From NCBI RefSeq assembly GCF_018271995.1, contig NZ_JAGUCO010000001.1:124001-188000 (forward strand): a stretch of DNA of 64,000 bases, given 5' to 3'. Source of the DNA: Carboxylicivirga linearis. Lineage in GTDB: Bacteria > Bacteroidota > Bacteroidia > Bacteroidales > Marinilabiliaceae. Positions 52,214 to 61,650 of this stretch are shown one piece after another. The translations under genes were made by a program, and so were the position numbers. Within the stretch, counting starts at the first letter, position 1; the number at the start of each line of letters is the position of its first letter. Below the pieces are notes generated by a model that did not search any database, was not told the origin of the DNA, and saw only the letters and a program-made list of their open reading frames with translations.

Positions 52214-54487
52214 ATGACATTTATTTGGATTGCTGTAATTCTTCTTGGTTTAATGGCAGTAGCCGATTTGATCGTGGGTGTTTCCAACGATGCGGTTAAC
52301 TTCTTAAATGCTGCCATTGGTTCCAGAGTTGCTCAACGACGTGTGGTGTATTGGATTGCAGCAACAGGTATTATAATGGGTGTTTTTCTGTCTGTTGGTA
52401 TGATGGAAGTGGCCCGTAAAGGGGTGATTTATCCATCAAGCTTTGTGTTTACCGATTTAATGGTAGTGTTTATTGCGGTAATGCTTACTGACATTATTTT
52501 GATTGATGGATTTAACACGCTTGGCTTTCCTACTTCCACCACTATAGCTGTTGTTTTTGAATTGTTAGGTGGAGCTTTGGCTCTGACTTTTATTAAAAAA
52601 GGAGAGACCCAAATCGCTGGTGCCGAAGTTCAGAATCTGATAAATACCGACAGAGCTTTTGTTATTTTAGCTGGTATTGTGCTATCTATATTCCTGGCAT
52701 TTATTGTAGGTATGGTTGTTCAGTTTATAACCCGAATGATTTTTACCTTTAATTATAAACAACGCTTTAAAGTGCTGTTTGCATTGGTTGGAGGAGTGTC
52801 GATCACCGCTATTGTTTTTCTGATAGCAAAAAAAGCTTTGGGTGGCAGTGTTTTTGGCGATGATCAGTGGTTTATTCTTGCCCAGCAGTATTTACCCGAA
52901 ATTCTATTTGGTGTTTTTGCTCTAAGCACTTTTATCTTTCTGTTTTTAGGATTGTCTTTTAATATTGATATACCACGTATTGTGGTGCTTTTTGGAACCT
53001 TTGCATTGGCCATGTCTTTTGCAGCTAATGATTTGGTGAATTTTATTGGGTTGCCATTGGCGAGTATTGAGAGTTTAAAGGTTTTCCTGGCATCAGGGAC
53101 TGTTGATCCGGATACTTTTAGAATGGACTTCCTGAGTTCGAATGTGATTGAAAAGGATGTGCTGAAGGATTTTACTTACATGCTCATTCTTGCTTTTGCT
53201 GCAGTGGTAATGATTATTACCATGTTTTACTCGCGTAAAGCCAAAGGTGTTACCGAAACGGAGGTTTATCTGGGGCGTCAGTCGGAGGGATATGAACGTT
53301 TTGAACCATCTTATCTATCAAAGGTGATTGTTCGTAATTTCCTGCAAGTACATAATGCATTAATGACTGTTTTACCCAAAAAAGCGGTTCGTTTTTTAGA
53401 TTCGAGGTATAAGAGAGTAGAATCTGTAGAATCGAGTCGGGGGGAAGATGGTGTAATGTATTTCGATACTTTAAGGGCTTCTGTGAACCTGGTGGTTGCA
53501 AGTATTTTAATTTCCATAGGTACTTATATGCGTGTACCGTTGTCTACTACTTTTGTGGTGTTTATGGTTGCCATGGGATCTTCATTGGCTGATCAGGCCT
53601 GGGGACGTGAAAGTGCTGTTTACAGGGTTTCGGGAGTGTTGTCTATTATCGGAGGGTGGTTCTTTACTGCTTGCCTCGCTTTTATTGGAGCCTTCGTATT
53701 TGCCTATATTATATGGTATGGCAGCTGGCCGGCAACTATCATAGCTACGGCTTTGGTTATATACATATTGTATCGAACAAGAAGATATTATAATCAGAAG
53801 CTGGAGGAAAAGAAAATTCTGAAAGAGGAGTATACTGAAGAAAGTATTGCTAATATGGATTTTCTTATTGAGTTAGGTGGAGATCAAATAAAGCGTAACC
53901 TTTTGGAAGCATCCAAGATTTATACATTAGCTATTCAAGGCTTTATGGACTCTGATATGCGGCAGTTGGGTGAGGCTAATAACAAAGCTGATAAATTGCG
54001 CAAATATGCCCGAAATGGGAAGTCTCAAATGTTTTATGCCTATTCTAAAATGAATGAAGATGGCATAGACTCTGGGCAGTATTTTATACAGGCGTTCGAT
54101 TATCTTACCGAATTGGTAAATTGCCTGATGGGTATTACCAAGCCTTTATATATTCACTTCGAGAATCATCACAAGGGGCTCACAACTGAACAGCAAAGCG
54201 ATGTACAAGAATTACTGGATGAGGTATCAGCCTTCTTTAATCACTTAGTACATGTGGAGAAAGAACAAAAATTTGGTTTAATCAATGATATGTTGATTAA
54301 GCAGAATTTTCTGCTTGGTTTTCTGGAAGAACTTAGAAAAAATCAGATTAAACGTATTCAAACCGGTTCCGGTCGTACCCGAATAAGTATTCTTTACCTT
54401 GATATGTTGGCCGAAACAAAGAATATACTTTTGTATTCTATCAACCTGATAAAGTCACATCGCGATTTTATTGGAGCTTCCAGATAG
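52214..54487 (+). CDS. Inorganic phosphate transporter, PiT family, with C-terminal PhoU-like domain
   Basis: 757 residues. PiT signature in both halves: DLIVGVSNDAVNFLNAAIGSRVA near residue 20 and SFAANDLVNFIGLPLAS near residue 275, with DGFNTLGFPTSTTIAVVFELLG and PLSTTFVVFMVAMGSSLAD between. About 12 TM. Residues about 540-757 are a soluble helical domain (ELGGDQIKRNLLEASKIYTLAIQGF...) resembling DUF47/PhoU, common in Bacteroidota PiT. It imports phosphate with a cation and is divergent from the PhoR/PhoB-like pair. Confidence 0.94.
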   Translation: MTFIWIAVILLGLMAVADLIVGVSNDAVNFLNAAIGSRVAQRRVVYWIAATGIIMGVFLSVGMMEVARKGVIYPSSFVFTDLMVVFIAVMLTDIILIDGFNTLGFPTSTTIAVVFELLGGALALTFIKKGETQIAGAEVQNLINTDRAFVILAGIVLSIFLAFIVGMVVQFITRMIFTFNYKQRFKVLFALVGGVSITAIVFLIAKKALGGSVFGDDQWFILAQQYLPEILFGVFALSTFIFLFLGLSFNIDIPRIVVLFGTFALAMSFAANDLVNFIGLPLASIESLKVFLASGTVDPDTFRMDFLSSNVIEKDVLKDFTYMLILAFAAVVMIITMFYSRKAKGVTETEVYLGRQSEGYERFEPSYLSKVIVRNFLQVHNALMTVLPKKAVRFLDSRYKRVESVESSRGEDGVMYFDTLRASVNLVVASILISIGTYMRVPLSTTFVVFMVAMGSSLADQAWGRESAVYRVSGVLSIIGGWFFTACLAFIGAFVFAYIIWYGSWPATIIATALVIYILYRTRRYYNQKLEEKKILKEEYTEESIANMDFLIELGGDQIKRNLLEASKIYTLAIQGFMDSDMRQLGEANNKADKLRKYARNGKSQMFYAYSKMNEDGIDSGQYFIQAFDYLTELVNCLMGITKPLYIHFENHHKGLTTEQQSDVQELLDEVSAFFNHLVHVEKEQKFGLINDMLIKQNFLLGFLEELRKNQIKRIQTGSGRTRISILYLDMLAETKNILLYSINLIKSHRDFIGASR

Positions 54488-54535
54488 TTGTGTATAAATC
54501 TTTATTAATGAAGGTTTGTTATCTATCATTATCTT

Positions 54536-54558
54536 GAAGGAGCTATCCTTCTTTTTAT
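54536..54558 (+). terminator. Terminator after the PiT gene
   Basis: Stem GAAGGA (54536-54541) with TCCTTC (54546-54551), loop GCTA, followed by TTTTTATTT. Confidence 0.78.
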
Positions 54559-54818
54559 TTAAATTGTATAGGTTTATTGTCCAATACTGTTGGAATAATC
54601 AGATAGTCAAGGCTTATTTCTTAACTTAAAATCAAATTTCTATACCTTTTGTTAATTCAATGTTAGATGAAGTTTAAGAGCGGTTTATTGCGTTGTAATG
54701 CATTGTTTACGAAACCTCTTTAATGTTCATCAATACAGTGTATTAGTATAAATACCTACTTAACGAATACTTAAACTTGAATTAATTATCTCTTATCGCC
54801 TCTCATACTTTGGTGCCA

Positions 54819-54826
54819 TACTTTTG
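54819..54826 (+). promoter_or_regulatory. -7 promoter box TACTTTTG for the TonB-dependent receptor operon
   Basis: Exact TAnnTTTG; transcription would start near 54833, ahead of ATG 54859. A TTG at 54847 would also be in-frame but ATG with the preceding GAGAGGAAAA is preferred. Confidence 0.6.
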
Positions 54827-54858
54827 CTGCTGTAATTTTTATTGAATTGAGAGGAAAA

Positions 54859-57654
54859 ATGAAAAAGCAAATCGTTGCAACCTTTGTAATGTTAGCGGCT
54901 GTTTTTACACAGGGAATAGCCCAAACAGGAATTTTAAGAGGAAAAATCACGGACAAAACTACAGGAGAAGAGTTGGTAGGAGCTGCCATTGTTGTTGACG
55001 GAACCACCACTGGAACCATTACTAATTTTATGGGTGATTATCAGATGCCTCCATTGGAAGCTGGTACTTATAACATAAGAGTTCAGTACATCTCATACGA
55101 ACCTATAGTAAAAGAAGGAGTCGTAATTACTGCTGATGGAGAAACCGTTTTAGACTTTCAGTTAGGTACAGCCGAAATGGACTTAGATGAAGTAAAGGTA
55201 GTTGCTAAAGCCAACCGCGAATCAGAGAACTTTTTGATGCTGGAGCAGAAGAATGCTGCTGTTGCCGTTGAAAGTGTGGGTGCAGCACAGTTATCATCAC
55301 AAGGAGTTAGTGATGCTGCAGGTGCTGTTACCAAAGTTTCGGGTATTGCCAAGCAAGAAGGTGGACAGTCTTTAAATGTTAGAGGTCTGGGTGATAGATA
55401 TAACACAACTACCTATAATGGGTTACCATTGCCTTCAAATAATGCAGAATTAAAAAATATTGATCTTGGTCTGTTTTCAACTGATATTATATCACATATA
55501 AATATTGAGAAAACATACTCAGCTCCTTTATACGGAGACTTTGGCGGTGCTAATATTAATATCGTATCAAAACGATTAAATGGGGAATCATTCTTGACTT
55601 TAAGTGTTAAAGGTCAGCAAAATTCCAGTTTATTCGGATTGGATAACTTCTATTATACCGATGGTCCTAATAAATCTGGTTTTTACTCACTTGATTTACC
55701 TAATATTGAGGCTATCGATAATAATGAAGCCTATGGTTTTCAAAACTCATGGAATCCTGTTAAAGGAAATACTGTGCCAGCCATTGGTTTAGGCTTATCA
55801 GGAGGTAAATCGTTTGAGTTATCTGAAGTAGCTAAGTTGAATACCTTTTTTACTCTTTCTTTTGATAATGACAGAGTGTACACCGAAAGAATTGAGCGTG
55901 TTGTTAATGCTGGTGGTAATGCCTGGGACGATCTTGAAGGTGATGAATATAGCTATGAAACTCAGAGTAGTGGTTTATTAAATCTAAACTATTCGCGACC
56001 AAATACAGAAATCTATTTTAATAGTTTGATGATGAACTCTTCGGAGCAGACTCTGACAACTATGGAAGGACATATTCGCGACGTGAATGATGATCCGGAG
56101 ATACCCGGATTAAAAAGACGTGGTGATTTCCTACGTAATTTTGTATTGGTAAATCAATTATTAGGGGAACACAAAATAAATGAATCATTAAGTTTAGACT
56201 GGGGTGTTTCTTATAACCACGTATGGAATAGTGTTCCTGATAGAATAGAAAATACTTATCTTTTTTATTATGAAGATTCAAATCAAGGAGAATTAGATAC
56301 TGAAGCTGTAGGTCGTAACTACAGATATTCTCAGGATTTTAAGGATAATGAGCTGGCCGCCAACTTCGCTTTCAACAAAACATTTGGAGAAGGAATTAAC
56401 GATGATAGCGAGTACAGAAGCAAATTAACATTAGGCTATTCGGGTAAATTCAAACTACGAAATTTCGAAAATTATCAGTTTAACCACCAGGTATTGGATA
56501 TTGGTACTATGGTTGATATCGATAATGTGGATGATTATTTTAATGAAGAGAATTTTGTAAACGGATTGTTTAGAATTGATACACCAACAGCTGGTGACAT
56601 CAATGGTGAACAGAAGTACGGTGAGAGTTACGAAGGTAAGGTGCAGATTAACGCGGGCTTTTTAATGTATGAGTACAATGTATCGCCAAAATTCTTAATT
56701 CTGGCAGGTGTACGCGGTGATAATATATTTCAGGAAATGAAAACCCGCTCACGTCAGAATATTACAGGTAGAACTGAAACAACCGAATTTAAAGAGTTTA
56801 AAGTGTTGCCTAGCCTTTCGATGAAATATGCGACCAGTGCAAAAACAAACCTACGTTTAGCTGCTTCACAAACTTATACCCTGCCACAGTTACAGGAAAT
56901 GCCATTTATAGCCTTCTTAGGTCTAACGGATGTGATTTGGGGTAACCCTTGGTTAAAGCCATCAACAGTTTATAATGCTGACTTAAAATGGGAGTTCTTT
57001 CCAAAAAATGGTGAGATGTTTAGTGCAACTGTTTTTGGAAAATATATTCAGGAACCAATCAATAAATTCACCATTGCCGGTACATTTAATGAGTTTGTAA
57101 ATGCCAATACCGGAGATGCAGCTCATGTTTACGGGTTAGAGCTGGATGCTAAGAAGGATTTATTCAACTTTAGCACAGATACTAAAATAAGAAAAGTGTT
57201 TGTAAGTGGTAACCTTACTCTAATGTCTTCTGAAACAGATATAGATGCAGAGAAGATTAGAACAGAGACCAATTATAATTTCAATGCCAATTTTAACGAA
57301 GAAACAAGTGAGTTACAAGGTGCAGCACCTATGTTGGCTAACCTAACTTTAGGCTACAGTCAAAAATGGGATGAAAACAATAAGACTATCAGTGCTGCCA
57401 CTGTTTATAACTATACTTCAGACAGACTTTATTCCATTGGTCATTCTAATATGGGTAACCAAATTGACCAGGCTGTTAATACTCTTGATCTGGTTGTTAA
57501 AACTAAGTTCAATCGATTTGGAATTGATGTATCTGCTAAAAATGTATTGAATCCTGAAATTAAAAGAGTTCAAGAGAATTCAGACGCCGATTATGTTGTT
57601 CGTCAATTTAAGCGAGGATCAACATTTAGTGTGTCTTTAAAATACAATTTCTAA
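54859..57654 (+). CDS. TonB-dependent receptor with carboxypeptidase-regulatory-like N-terminal domain
   Basis: 931 residues from ATG 54859; signal peptide ends QGIAQ. N-terminal CarboxypepD_reg domain (GILRGKITDKTTGEELVGAAIVVDGTTTGTITN), then the plug (VSDAAGAVTKVSGIAKQEGGQSLNVRGLGDRYNTTTYNGLPLPS) and the barrel ending KRGSTFSVSLKYNF. The length is like TonB-dependent transporters and it lacks a SusD partner; the next gene is a duplicated beta-rich lipoprotein instead. It imports an unknown substrate through the outer membrane; proximity to the PiT and PhoBR genes suggests phosphate or a phosphorylated compound (inference). Confidence 0.93.
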   Translation: MKKQIVATFVMLAAVFTQGIAQTGILRGKITDKTTGEELVGAAIVVDGTTTGTITNFMGDYQMPPLEAGTYNIRVQYISYEPIVKEGVVITADGETVLDFQLGTAEMDLDEVKVVAKANRESENFLMLEQKNAAVAVESVGAAQLSSQGVSDAAGAVTKVSGIAKQEGGQSLNVRGLGDRYNTTTYNGLPLPSNNAELKNIDLGLFSTDIISHINIEKTYSAPLYGDFGGANINIVSKRLNGESFLTLSVKGQQNSSLFGLDNFYYTDGPNKSGFYSLDLPNIEAIDNNEAYGFQNSWNPVKGNTVPAIGLGLSGGKSFELSEVAKLNTFFTLSFDNDRVYTERIERVVNAGGNAWDDLEGDEYSYETQSSGLLNLNYSRPNTEIYFNSLMMNSSEQTLTTMEGHIRDVNDDPEIPGLKRRGDFLRNFVLVNQLLGEHKINESLSLDWGVSYNHVWNSVPDRIENTYLFYYEDSNQGELDTEAVGRNYRYSQDFKDNELAANFAFNKTFGEGINDDSEYRSKLTLGYSGKFKLRNFENYQFNHQVLDIGTMVDIDNVDDYFNEENFVNGLFRIDTPTAGDINGEQKYGESYEGKVQINAGFLMYEYNVSPKFLILAGVRGDNIFQEMKTRSRQNITGRTETTEFKEFKVLPSLSMKYATSAKTNLRLAASQTYTLPQLQEMPFIAFLGLTDVIWGNPWLKPSTVYNADLKWEFFPKNGEMFSATVFGKYIQEPINKFTIAGTFNEFVNANTGDAAHVYGLELDAKKDLFNFSTDTKIRKVFVSGNLTLMSSETDIDAEKIRTETNYNFNANFNEETSELQGAAPMLANLTLGYSQKWDENNKTISAATVYNYTSDRLYSIGHSNMGNQIDQAVNTLDLVVKTKFNRFGIDVSAKNVLNPEIKRVQENSDADYVVRQFKRGSTFSVSLKYNF

Positions 57655-57675
57655 TAAACTTAACAATTGAGAAAA

Positions 57676-59793
57676 ATGAAAAAATTGCAGTTTTTATTCG
57701 TTTCATTGATGGTACTTGCTTTTGCAAGTTGTAACGATGAAGATGATCCGGTTAATCCTATTGATCCTGATAACATTGCAGGTACAATTACATCTGATGT
57801 TACAATGGACGCTTCAGAAACTTACAACCTGAGCGGAGCATTAATAATTGCCGAAGGTGGTTCTTTAACTATTCCTGCAGGTACTAAAATTATAGCTGAA
57901 GGAGGAAGTACTTCATACATTGCCGTTGCTCAAGGTGGTGAAATTTTTGTTGAAGGTACAGCTACAGACCCTGTTATCATGACTTCTACAGTAAAAGAAG
58001 CCGGAAGCTGGGGAGGTTTAGTTTTATGTGGTAAGGCTCCTGTAAACACAGGTGAAGGAGGTATCTCAGAAGTTGGTAACCTGCCTTACGGTGGTGATGA
58101 TGCTAACGATAGCTCAGGTTCTTTAAAATATTTACGCGTTGAGTATACAGGATATGTATTTACCAACGAAAAACAATTTAACGGTGTGTCGTTCTTTGGT
58201 GTTGGTGCTGGTACCACTGTTGACTATGTATCTTCATACATGGGTAATGATGATGGTATTGAGTTCTTTGGTGGAACTGTAAATGCTTCTCACCTTGTAT
58301 CAATTGGTTCTAACGACGACGGTATTGATTTTGCAGATGGATGGAATGGAACTGGTAACTACTGGTATTCATTAAACTCTGCTAAATCAGGTATCGAAGG
58401 ATCAAACAATGGTACTGATGGATCTGCTACTCCAATGACTAACGCTACTATAAACAATATTACTGTTTATGGTATGGGAGAAAAACCATGGTTCCTAAAA
58501 GAAGGTGCAGGTGCTCAAACAATCGATAATATTGTTATTGGAGGTTTGGTTGCAGGTAAAGGTCAGGCTTATTTTTATACTTCAAGCGACGATTCTGATT
58601 TTGATGCAAGTCGTATTACTATTACCAATGCTAAATTTGTAGATATGGGTATTGGTAACACTGTTAAGGCTGTTGATGGCGTATCGCTTACTGAAAGCGA
58701 AACTGCTACAGGTGCCGGTAATGGTGTTGACATGCCTGATTGGGCTTCTTCATGGGCTGCTCCTGGCGCGGTTGAGCCTATTGATCCATCTACTAACATT
58801 GCCGGTGAATATACCGATGATCAGGTGTTAGCAGCTGGTAAAACTTATACTCTTGACGGAGCAATGATTATTAATGCAGGTGCATCATTAACTATTGAAG
58901 AAGGTGCAACTATTATAGCAGCAGCTAGTTCAACAACTTATATTGCAATTGCTCAAGGTGCTCAGATTTTTGTAGAAGGTACAGAAAGTGCTCCTGTTGT
59001 AATGACCTGTGAAGAAGAAGTTGCTGGAAAATGGGGAGGTTTAGTAATTTGTGGTAAAGCACCTGTAAATACTGGTAATGGTGGTTTATCAGAAGTTGGG
59101 AACCTGCCTTATGGTGGTGATGTGTCTGATGACAACTCAGGTTCTATCGAATATCTTCGCGTTGAATATACTGGTTATGTATTTACCAACGAGAAGCAAT
59201 TTAATGGTGTTTCATTCTTTGGTGTAGGTTCAGGAACAAAGGTTAGCTATGTATCTTCATACGAGGGTAACGATGATGGTATTGAATTCTTCGGAGGAAC
59301 AGTGAATGCCGATCACCTGGTATCTATCGGTTCTAACGATGATGGTATTGATTTTGCTGATGGATGGTCAGGTACTGGAAATTACTGGTATGCTTATGAT
59401 TCAGCTAAATCAGGTATTGAGGGTTCAAACAACGGTACTGATGGTTCAGCTACTCCTATGACTACTGCTACTATAAACAATGTTACTGTTTATGATATGG
59501 GCGAAAAGCCATGGTTTTTGAAAGAAGGAGCTGGTACACAAACTATCACAAACTGTGTAATTGGTGGCTTAGAGGCTAATAAAGGTCAGGCTTATTTCTA
59601 CGTTTCAGATGAAGATACTGATTTTGATGCTTCAAGAATTACAATTACCGATGTTGCTTTTGTTGATATGGGTGATGGTAATACTGATAAAGCTTTTGCA
59701 GGTATTACTTTTACTGAAAAAGCCGATGCTACAGGTGCTGGTAATGGTAAAGACATGCCAGATTGGGCAACTGCCTGGGCTACTCCTAACTAA
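57676..59793 (+). CDS. Surface lipoprotein of two tandem ~340-residue beta-rich (right-handed helix-like) repeats
   Basis: 705 residues from ATG 57676. Lipobox MVLAFASC. The body is a direct duplication with a period of 340 residues (1020 bases). Each copy has ASLTI(P/E)xGxxIIA, YIA(V/I)AQG, IFVEGT, WGGLV(L/I)CGKAPVNTG, LPYGGD, EYTGYVFTNEKQFNGVSFFGVG, NDDGIEFFGGTVNA, SIGSNDDGIDFADGW and ATGAGNG(V/K)DMPDWA. The turns rich in Asp/Asn/Gly suggest calcium-binding parallel beta-helices. It is 21 bases after the TonB receptor and likely functions with it as a surface-exposed substrate-binding partner. Confidence 0.85.
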   Translation: MKKLQFLFVSLMVLAFASCNDEDDPVNPIDPDNIAGTITSDVTMDASETYNLSGALIIAEGGSLTIPAGTKIIAEGGSTSYIAVAQGGEIFVEGTATDPVIMTSTVKEAGSWGGLVLCGKAPVNTGEGGISEVGNLPYGGDDANDSSGSLKYLRVEYTGYVFTNEKQFNGVSFFGVGAGTTVDYVSSYMGNDDGIEFFGGTVNASHLVSIGSNDDGIDFADGWNGTGNYWYSLNSAKSGIEGSNNGTDGSATPMTNATINNITVYGMGEKPWFLKEGAGAQTIDNIVIGGLVAGKGQAYFYTSSDDSDFDASRITITNAKFVDMGIGNTVKAVDGVSLTESETATGAGNGVDMPDWASSWAAPGAVEPIDPSTNIAGEYTDDQVLAAGKTYTLDGAMIINAGASLTIEEGATIIAAASSTTYIAIAQGAQIFVEGTESAPVVMTCEEEVAGKWGGLVICGKAPVNTGNGGLSEVGNLPYGGDVSDDNSGSIEYLRVEYTGYVFTNEKQFNGVSFFGVGSGTKVSYVSSYEGNDDGIEFFGGTVNADHLVSIGSNDDGIDFADGWSGTGNYWYAYDSAKSGIEGSNNGTDGSATPMTTATINNVTVYDMGEKPWFLKEGAGTQTITNCVIGGLEANKGQAYFYVSDEDTDFDASRITITDVAFVDMGDGNTDKAFAGITFTEKADATGAGNGKDMPDWATAWATPN
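57757..59793 (+). repeat. In-gene tandem duplication, unit 1020 bp
   Basis: CCTATTGATCC recurs at 57757 and 58777, exactly 1020 bases apart, and long stretches of both units agree at the DNA level (for example the segments coding for GVSFFGVG and for SGIEGSNNGTDGSATPMT). Third-position differences are common, so the copies are not newly made. Confidence 0.85.
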
Positions 59794-59820
59794 GAAAAAA
59801 TTGCATTAAAAAATATCTAA

Positions 59821-59850
59821 AAACGGCCGGATTTTCCCGGCCGTTTCTCA
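59821..59850 (+). terminator. Terminator of the TonB receptor-lipoprotein operon
   Basis: Perfect 10-bp stem AAACGGCCGG (59821-59830) with CCGGCCGTTT (59837-59846), loop ATTTTC, then CTCATTT. Confidence 0.85.
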
Positions 59851-59899
59851 TTTATATAGGCGTCGCTTAAATATTTAACAACAATTTAAGAGTTGAAGG

Positions 59900-59931
59900 T
59901 TTGAAATAGACAGGGTAATATTCTATTTTTA
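59900..59931 (+). promoter_or_regulatory. Probable promoter (TTTG-N20-TATTTTTA) for the DUF4395 gene
   Basis: A -33 TTTG (59900-59903) and a -7 box with one mismatch (TATTTTTA, 59924-59931) lie 20 bases apart, close to the usual spacing; ATG follows at 59958. Confidence 0.45.
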
Positions 59932-59957
59932 GCCCAAATCAATTAATAAGATATCAA

Positions 59958-60608
59958 ATGAGCCAGTTTGGAGAAAAAGTAGAAGGGTATACTATCCCGG
60001 TATTAAACGAGCGTGAAATAAGGGCCTCGGCAGGAATACTCTTCTTGTTTGCTTTTATATCAATTATGACAGCCATCTTAAAACACGATATGGTATTGTT
60101 GAAATACTTTATTCTTGGCTTTTTTGTTGAATTTATTATTCGTCTGTTTATCAATCCTAAATATGCACCAACATTAATTATAGGGCGTTGGATAGTGAGC
60201 AATCAGGTTCCTGAATATGTGGGTGCCAAGCAAAAGAAGTTTGCCTGGACCATTGGTTTTGTATTGGCGATTATCATGCTAGGTTTAATTGTGGTGTTAA
60301 ATTCGTATAGCATTATTACAGGTTTAATTTGCTTGATCTGTCTGATCTTTTTGTTTTTTGAATCGGCTTTTGGGATTTGCCTGGGCTGTTTGTTTTATAA
60401 ATTCGTTTACAAAGAAAAGGCTCAGTATTGTCCGGGTGAAGTGTGCGAGGTTAAAGATCGTCATGAAATTCAAAAATCATCTTTTAAACAAGTATTGATT
60501 GTTATCGCTTTTATTGCCTATATAGTTGCCTCTGTTTATTTGTTTAGTGATGCATTTAACGAACAACCACGAGACTTGTGGGAGGTTTTGGCAGAGAAAT
60601 TTAAGTAA
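59958..60608 (+). CDS. DUF4395-family membrane protein
   Basis: 216 residues with about five TM. It has the DUF4395 landmarks: N-terminal cytosolic VEGYTIPVLNEREIRASAGILFL, PKYAPTLIIGRWIVSNQVPEYVGAKQKKFAWTIG in the middle, and FFESAFGICLGCLFYKFVY with the conserved Cys-Leu-Gly-Cys pair. Found next to thioredoxins or rhodaneses in other genomes; function unknown, perhaps thiol redox. Confidence 0.88.
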   Translation: MSQFGEKVEGYTIPVLNEREIRASAGILFLFAFISIMTAILKHDMVLLKYFILGFFVEFIIRLFINPKYAPTLIIGRWIVSNQVPEYVGAKQKKFAWTIGFVLAIIMLGLIVVLNSYSIITGLICLICLIFLFFESAFGICLGCLFYKFVYKEKAQYCPGEVCEVKDRHEIQKSSFKQVLIVIAFIAYIVASVYLFSDAFNEQPRDLWEVLAEKFK

Positions 60609-60620
60609 ATTATAGAACAG

Positions 60621-60720
60621 ACCGCAAATAATGGAATTGATACTCCCCCTAGGTCAACCCCGAATCAGATGATATTTCTGAACGACCTTTTTGATTTCAT
60701 TACTTTGCGGTTCTTTTTTT
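60621..60720 (+). ncRNA. Candidate structured RNA or multi-stem terminator
   Basis: Nested complementary segments: ACCGCAAA (60621-60628) with TTTGCGGT (60704-60711), AGGTC (60651-60655) with GACCT (60684-60688), TCAG with CTGA inside. The outer stem is followed by CTTTTTTT. The nesting plus T-tract fits either a small RNA with its own terminator or a complex terminator of the DUF4395 gene. Low confidence. Confidence 0.35.
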
Positions 60721-60750
60721 AGTAATTCAATCGTCGCTAAGCGAATTATG

Positions 60751-60837
60751 AGACTTCGTCTGATTAAAGTTTTAGTTTTTGATTACCATTACTAGTTTTG
60801 GTTCCAATCTTTGTTCTATGAGCTATCTTTTGCAATA
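60751..60837 (+). repeat. Direct repeat, copy 1 (~85 bp)
   Basis: Similar to 61651-61735. The best conserved core is ACCATTACTAGTTTTG, then TTCYATG plus CTATCTTTTGCAATA, all at the same relative positions. The copies are about 900 bases apart and bracket two very small genes. Confidence 0.7.
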
Positions 60838-61029
60838 TGGCAAAGTTGTACACTTCGCCTGGCAAGTAGTTCATTTAATATTAAATGTAGTCTGAAACCA
60901 CCTTTGTCTGTTTTGAGAAGTATACTACAGTAATTGTATATTCGGCAAAATTAAAAACTTTGCCAAGCGGTACTTCTGTCATTATATTTTGATATAGAGT
61001 GATCGCTTTGCTATTAAAATTGCGAAAGA

Positions 61030-61200
61030 TCATTCTTTAACGCTAATAACAGATTCTGTAATCTCTGATTCGCCAGCTAAGCCTCTTTTAAAATTATCCC
61101 AATCATTAAATATTGCTGATGCAATAATAAACACTGGTAGTGCAACTAAAAGGTATTTAATTTTAATGCCGTATAGTTCTTTATTAAGTAATGACTTCAT
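61030..61200 (-). CDS. Small single-TM protein of the peptide cluster
   Basis: 56 residues, ATG 61200, TGA 61030-61032, too short for many gene finders. It begins MKSLLNKELYGIKIK, then one TM (LLVALPVFIIASAIF), then NDWDNFKRGLAGESEITES. No homologue recognised; the DWDNFKRGL tail resembles endings of small bacteriocin-type peptides, though no double-glycine leader is present. Could be an immunity protein or a peptide. Confidence 0.5.
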   Translation of the reverse strand: MKSLLNKELYGIKIKYLLVALPVFIIASAIFNDWDNFKRGLAGESEITESVISVKE

Positions 61201-61294
61201 CTTTAGATTAATTTTCGCATTATTAGATAGGTAATATTGAGAGTAGTAAAATATCGAATTTATTAAAATATTTTAAAAGAGGAGCTTATATATA

Positions 61295-61327
61295 CTCATG
61301 GTCAGAAGAAATTCTTCCGACCATGAG
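61295..61327 (-). terminator. Hairpin after the 77-residue membrane protein gene
   Basis: Stem CTCATGGTC (61295-61303) with GACCATGAG (61319-61327), extendable by GAAG/CTTC inside. Minus-strand downstream sequence is AT-rich without a clear T-run. Confidence 0.45.
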
Positions 61328-61354
61328 AGCCTTAACAAGGGTTTTTAAAGAAGT

Positions 61355-61588
61355 TTATTTATTAAATTTCTTCCACATTGCATTCCCCCATAAGAAGCCA
61401 AAGCCAAACCCCATAAATACTATAAAGAAGAGGATTTGAATAAGGTATTCTATTGTGATAAAATAATCAACAAGGCCTTCTTTATTGATTATGTAGATTA
61501 CATTACCTGTTATGAAACCAGTAGGTATTCCTATTGCTGGGATGGAATATTTTAATATAAATTCTTTTTTATTTTTAAATATTCTCAT
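61355..61588 (-). CDS. Small two-TM membrane protein of the peptide cluster
   Basis: 77 residues from ATG 61588 (MRIFKNKKEFILKYS); a TM at residues 15-38 (IPAIGIPTGFITGNVIYII) and another at 50-68 (IQILFFIVFMGFGFGFLWGN). No family recognised. Size and place after the peptide genes would suit an immunity protein. The second direct-repeat copy lies immediately upstream. Confidence 0.55.
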   Translation of the reverse strand: MRIFKNKKEFILKYSIPAIGIPTGFITGNVIYIINKEGLVDYFITIEYLIQILFFIVFMGFGFGFLWGNAMWKKFNK

Positions 61589-61650
61589 TATTATAATTTT
61601 AACCAAATAAATAGTCCCACGCCTCTATAATCTCTAGTTAAGCAAAGTCT

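Larger units (their letters stand above)
54488..54858. other. Intergenic region before the TonB-dependent receptor
   Basis: About 370 bases without a gene. It contains the PiT terminator (54536-54558), an AT-rich stretch with nothing recognisable to about 54800, and the receptor promoter box (54819-54826). Confidence 0.5.
60609..61029. other. Gene-free region with a nested hairpin element and the first copy of a direct repeat
   Basis: About 420 bases with no credible reading frame on either strand. It contains the structured element at 60621-60720 and the repeat copy at 60751-60837; the remainder up to 61029 is AT-rich and unassigned. Confidence 0.5.
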
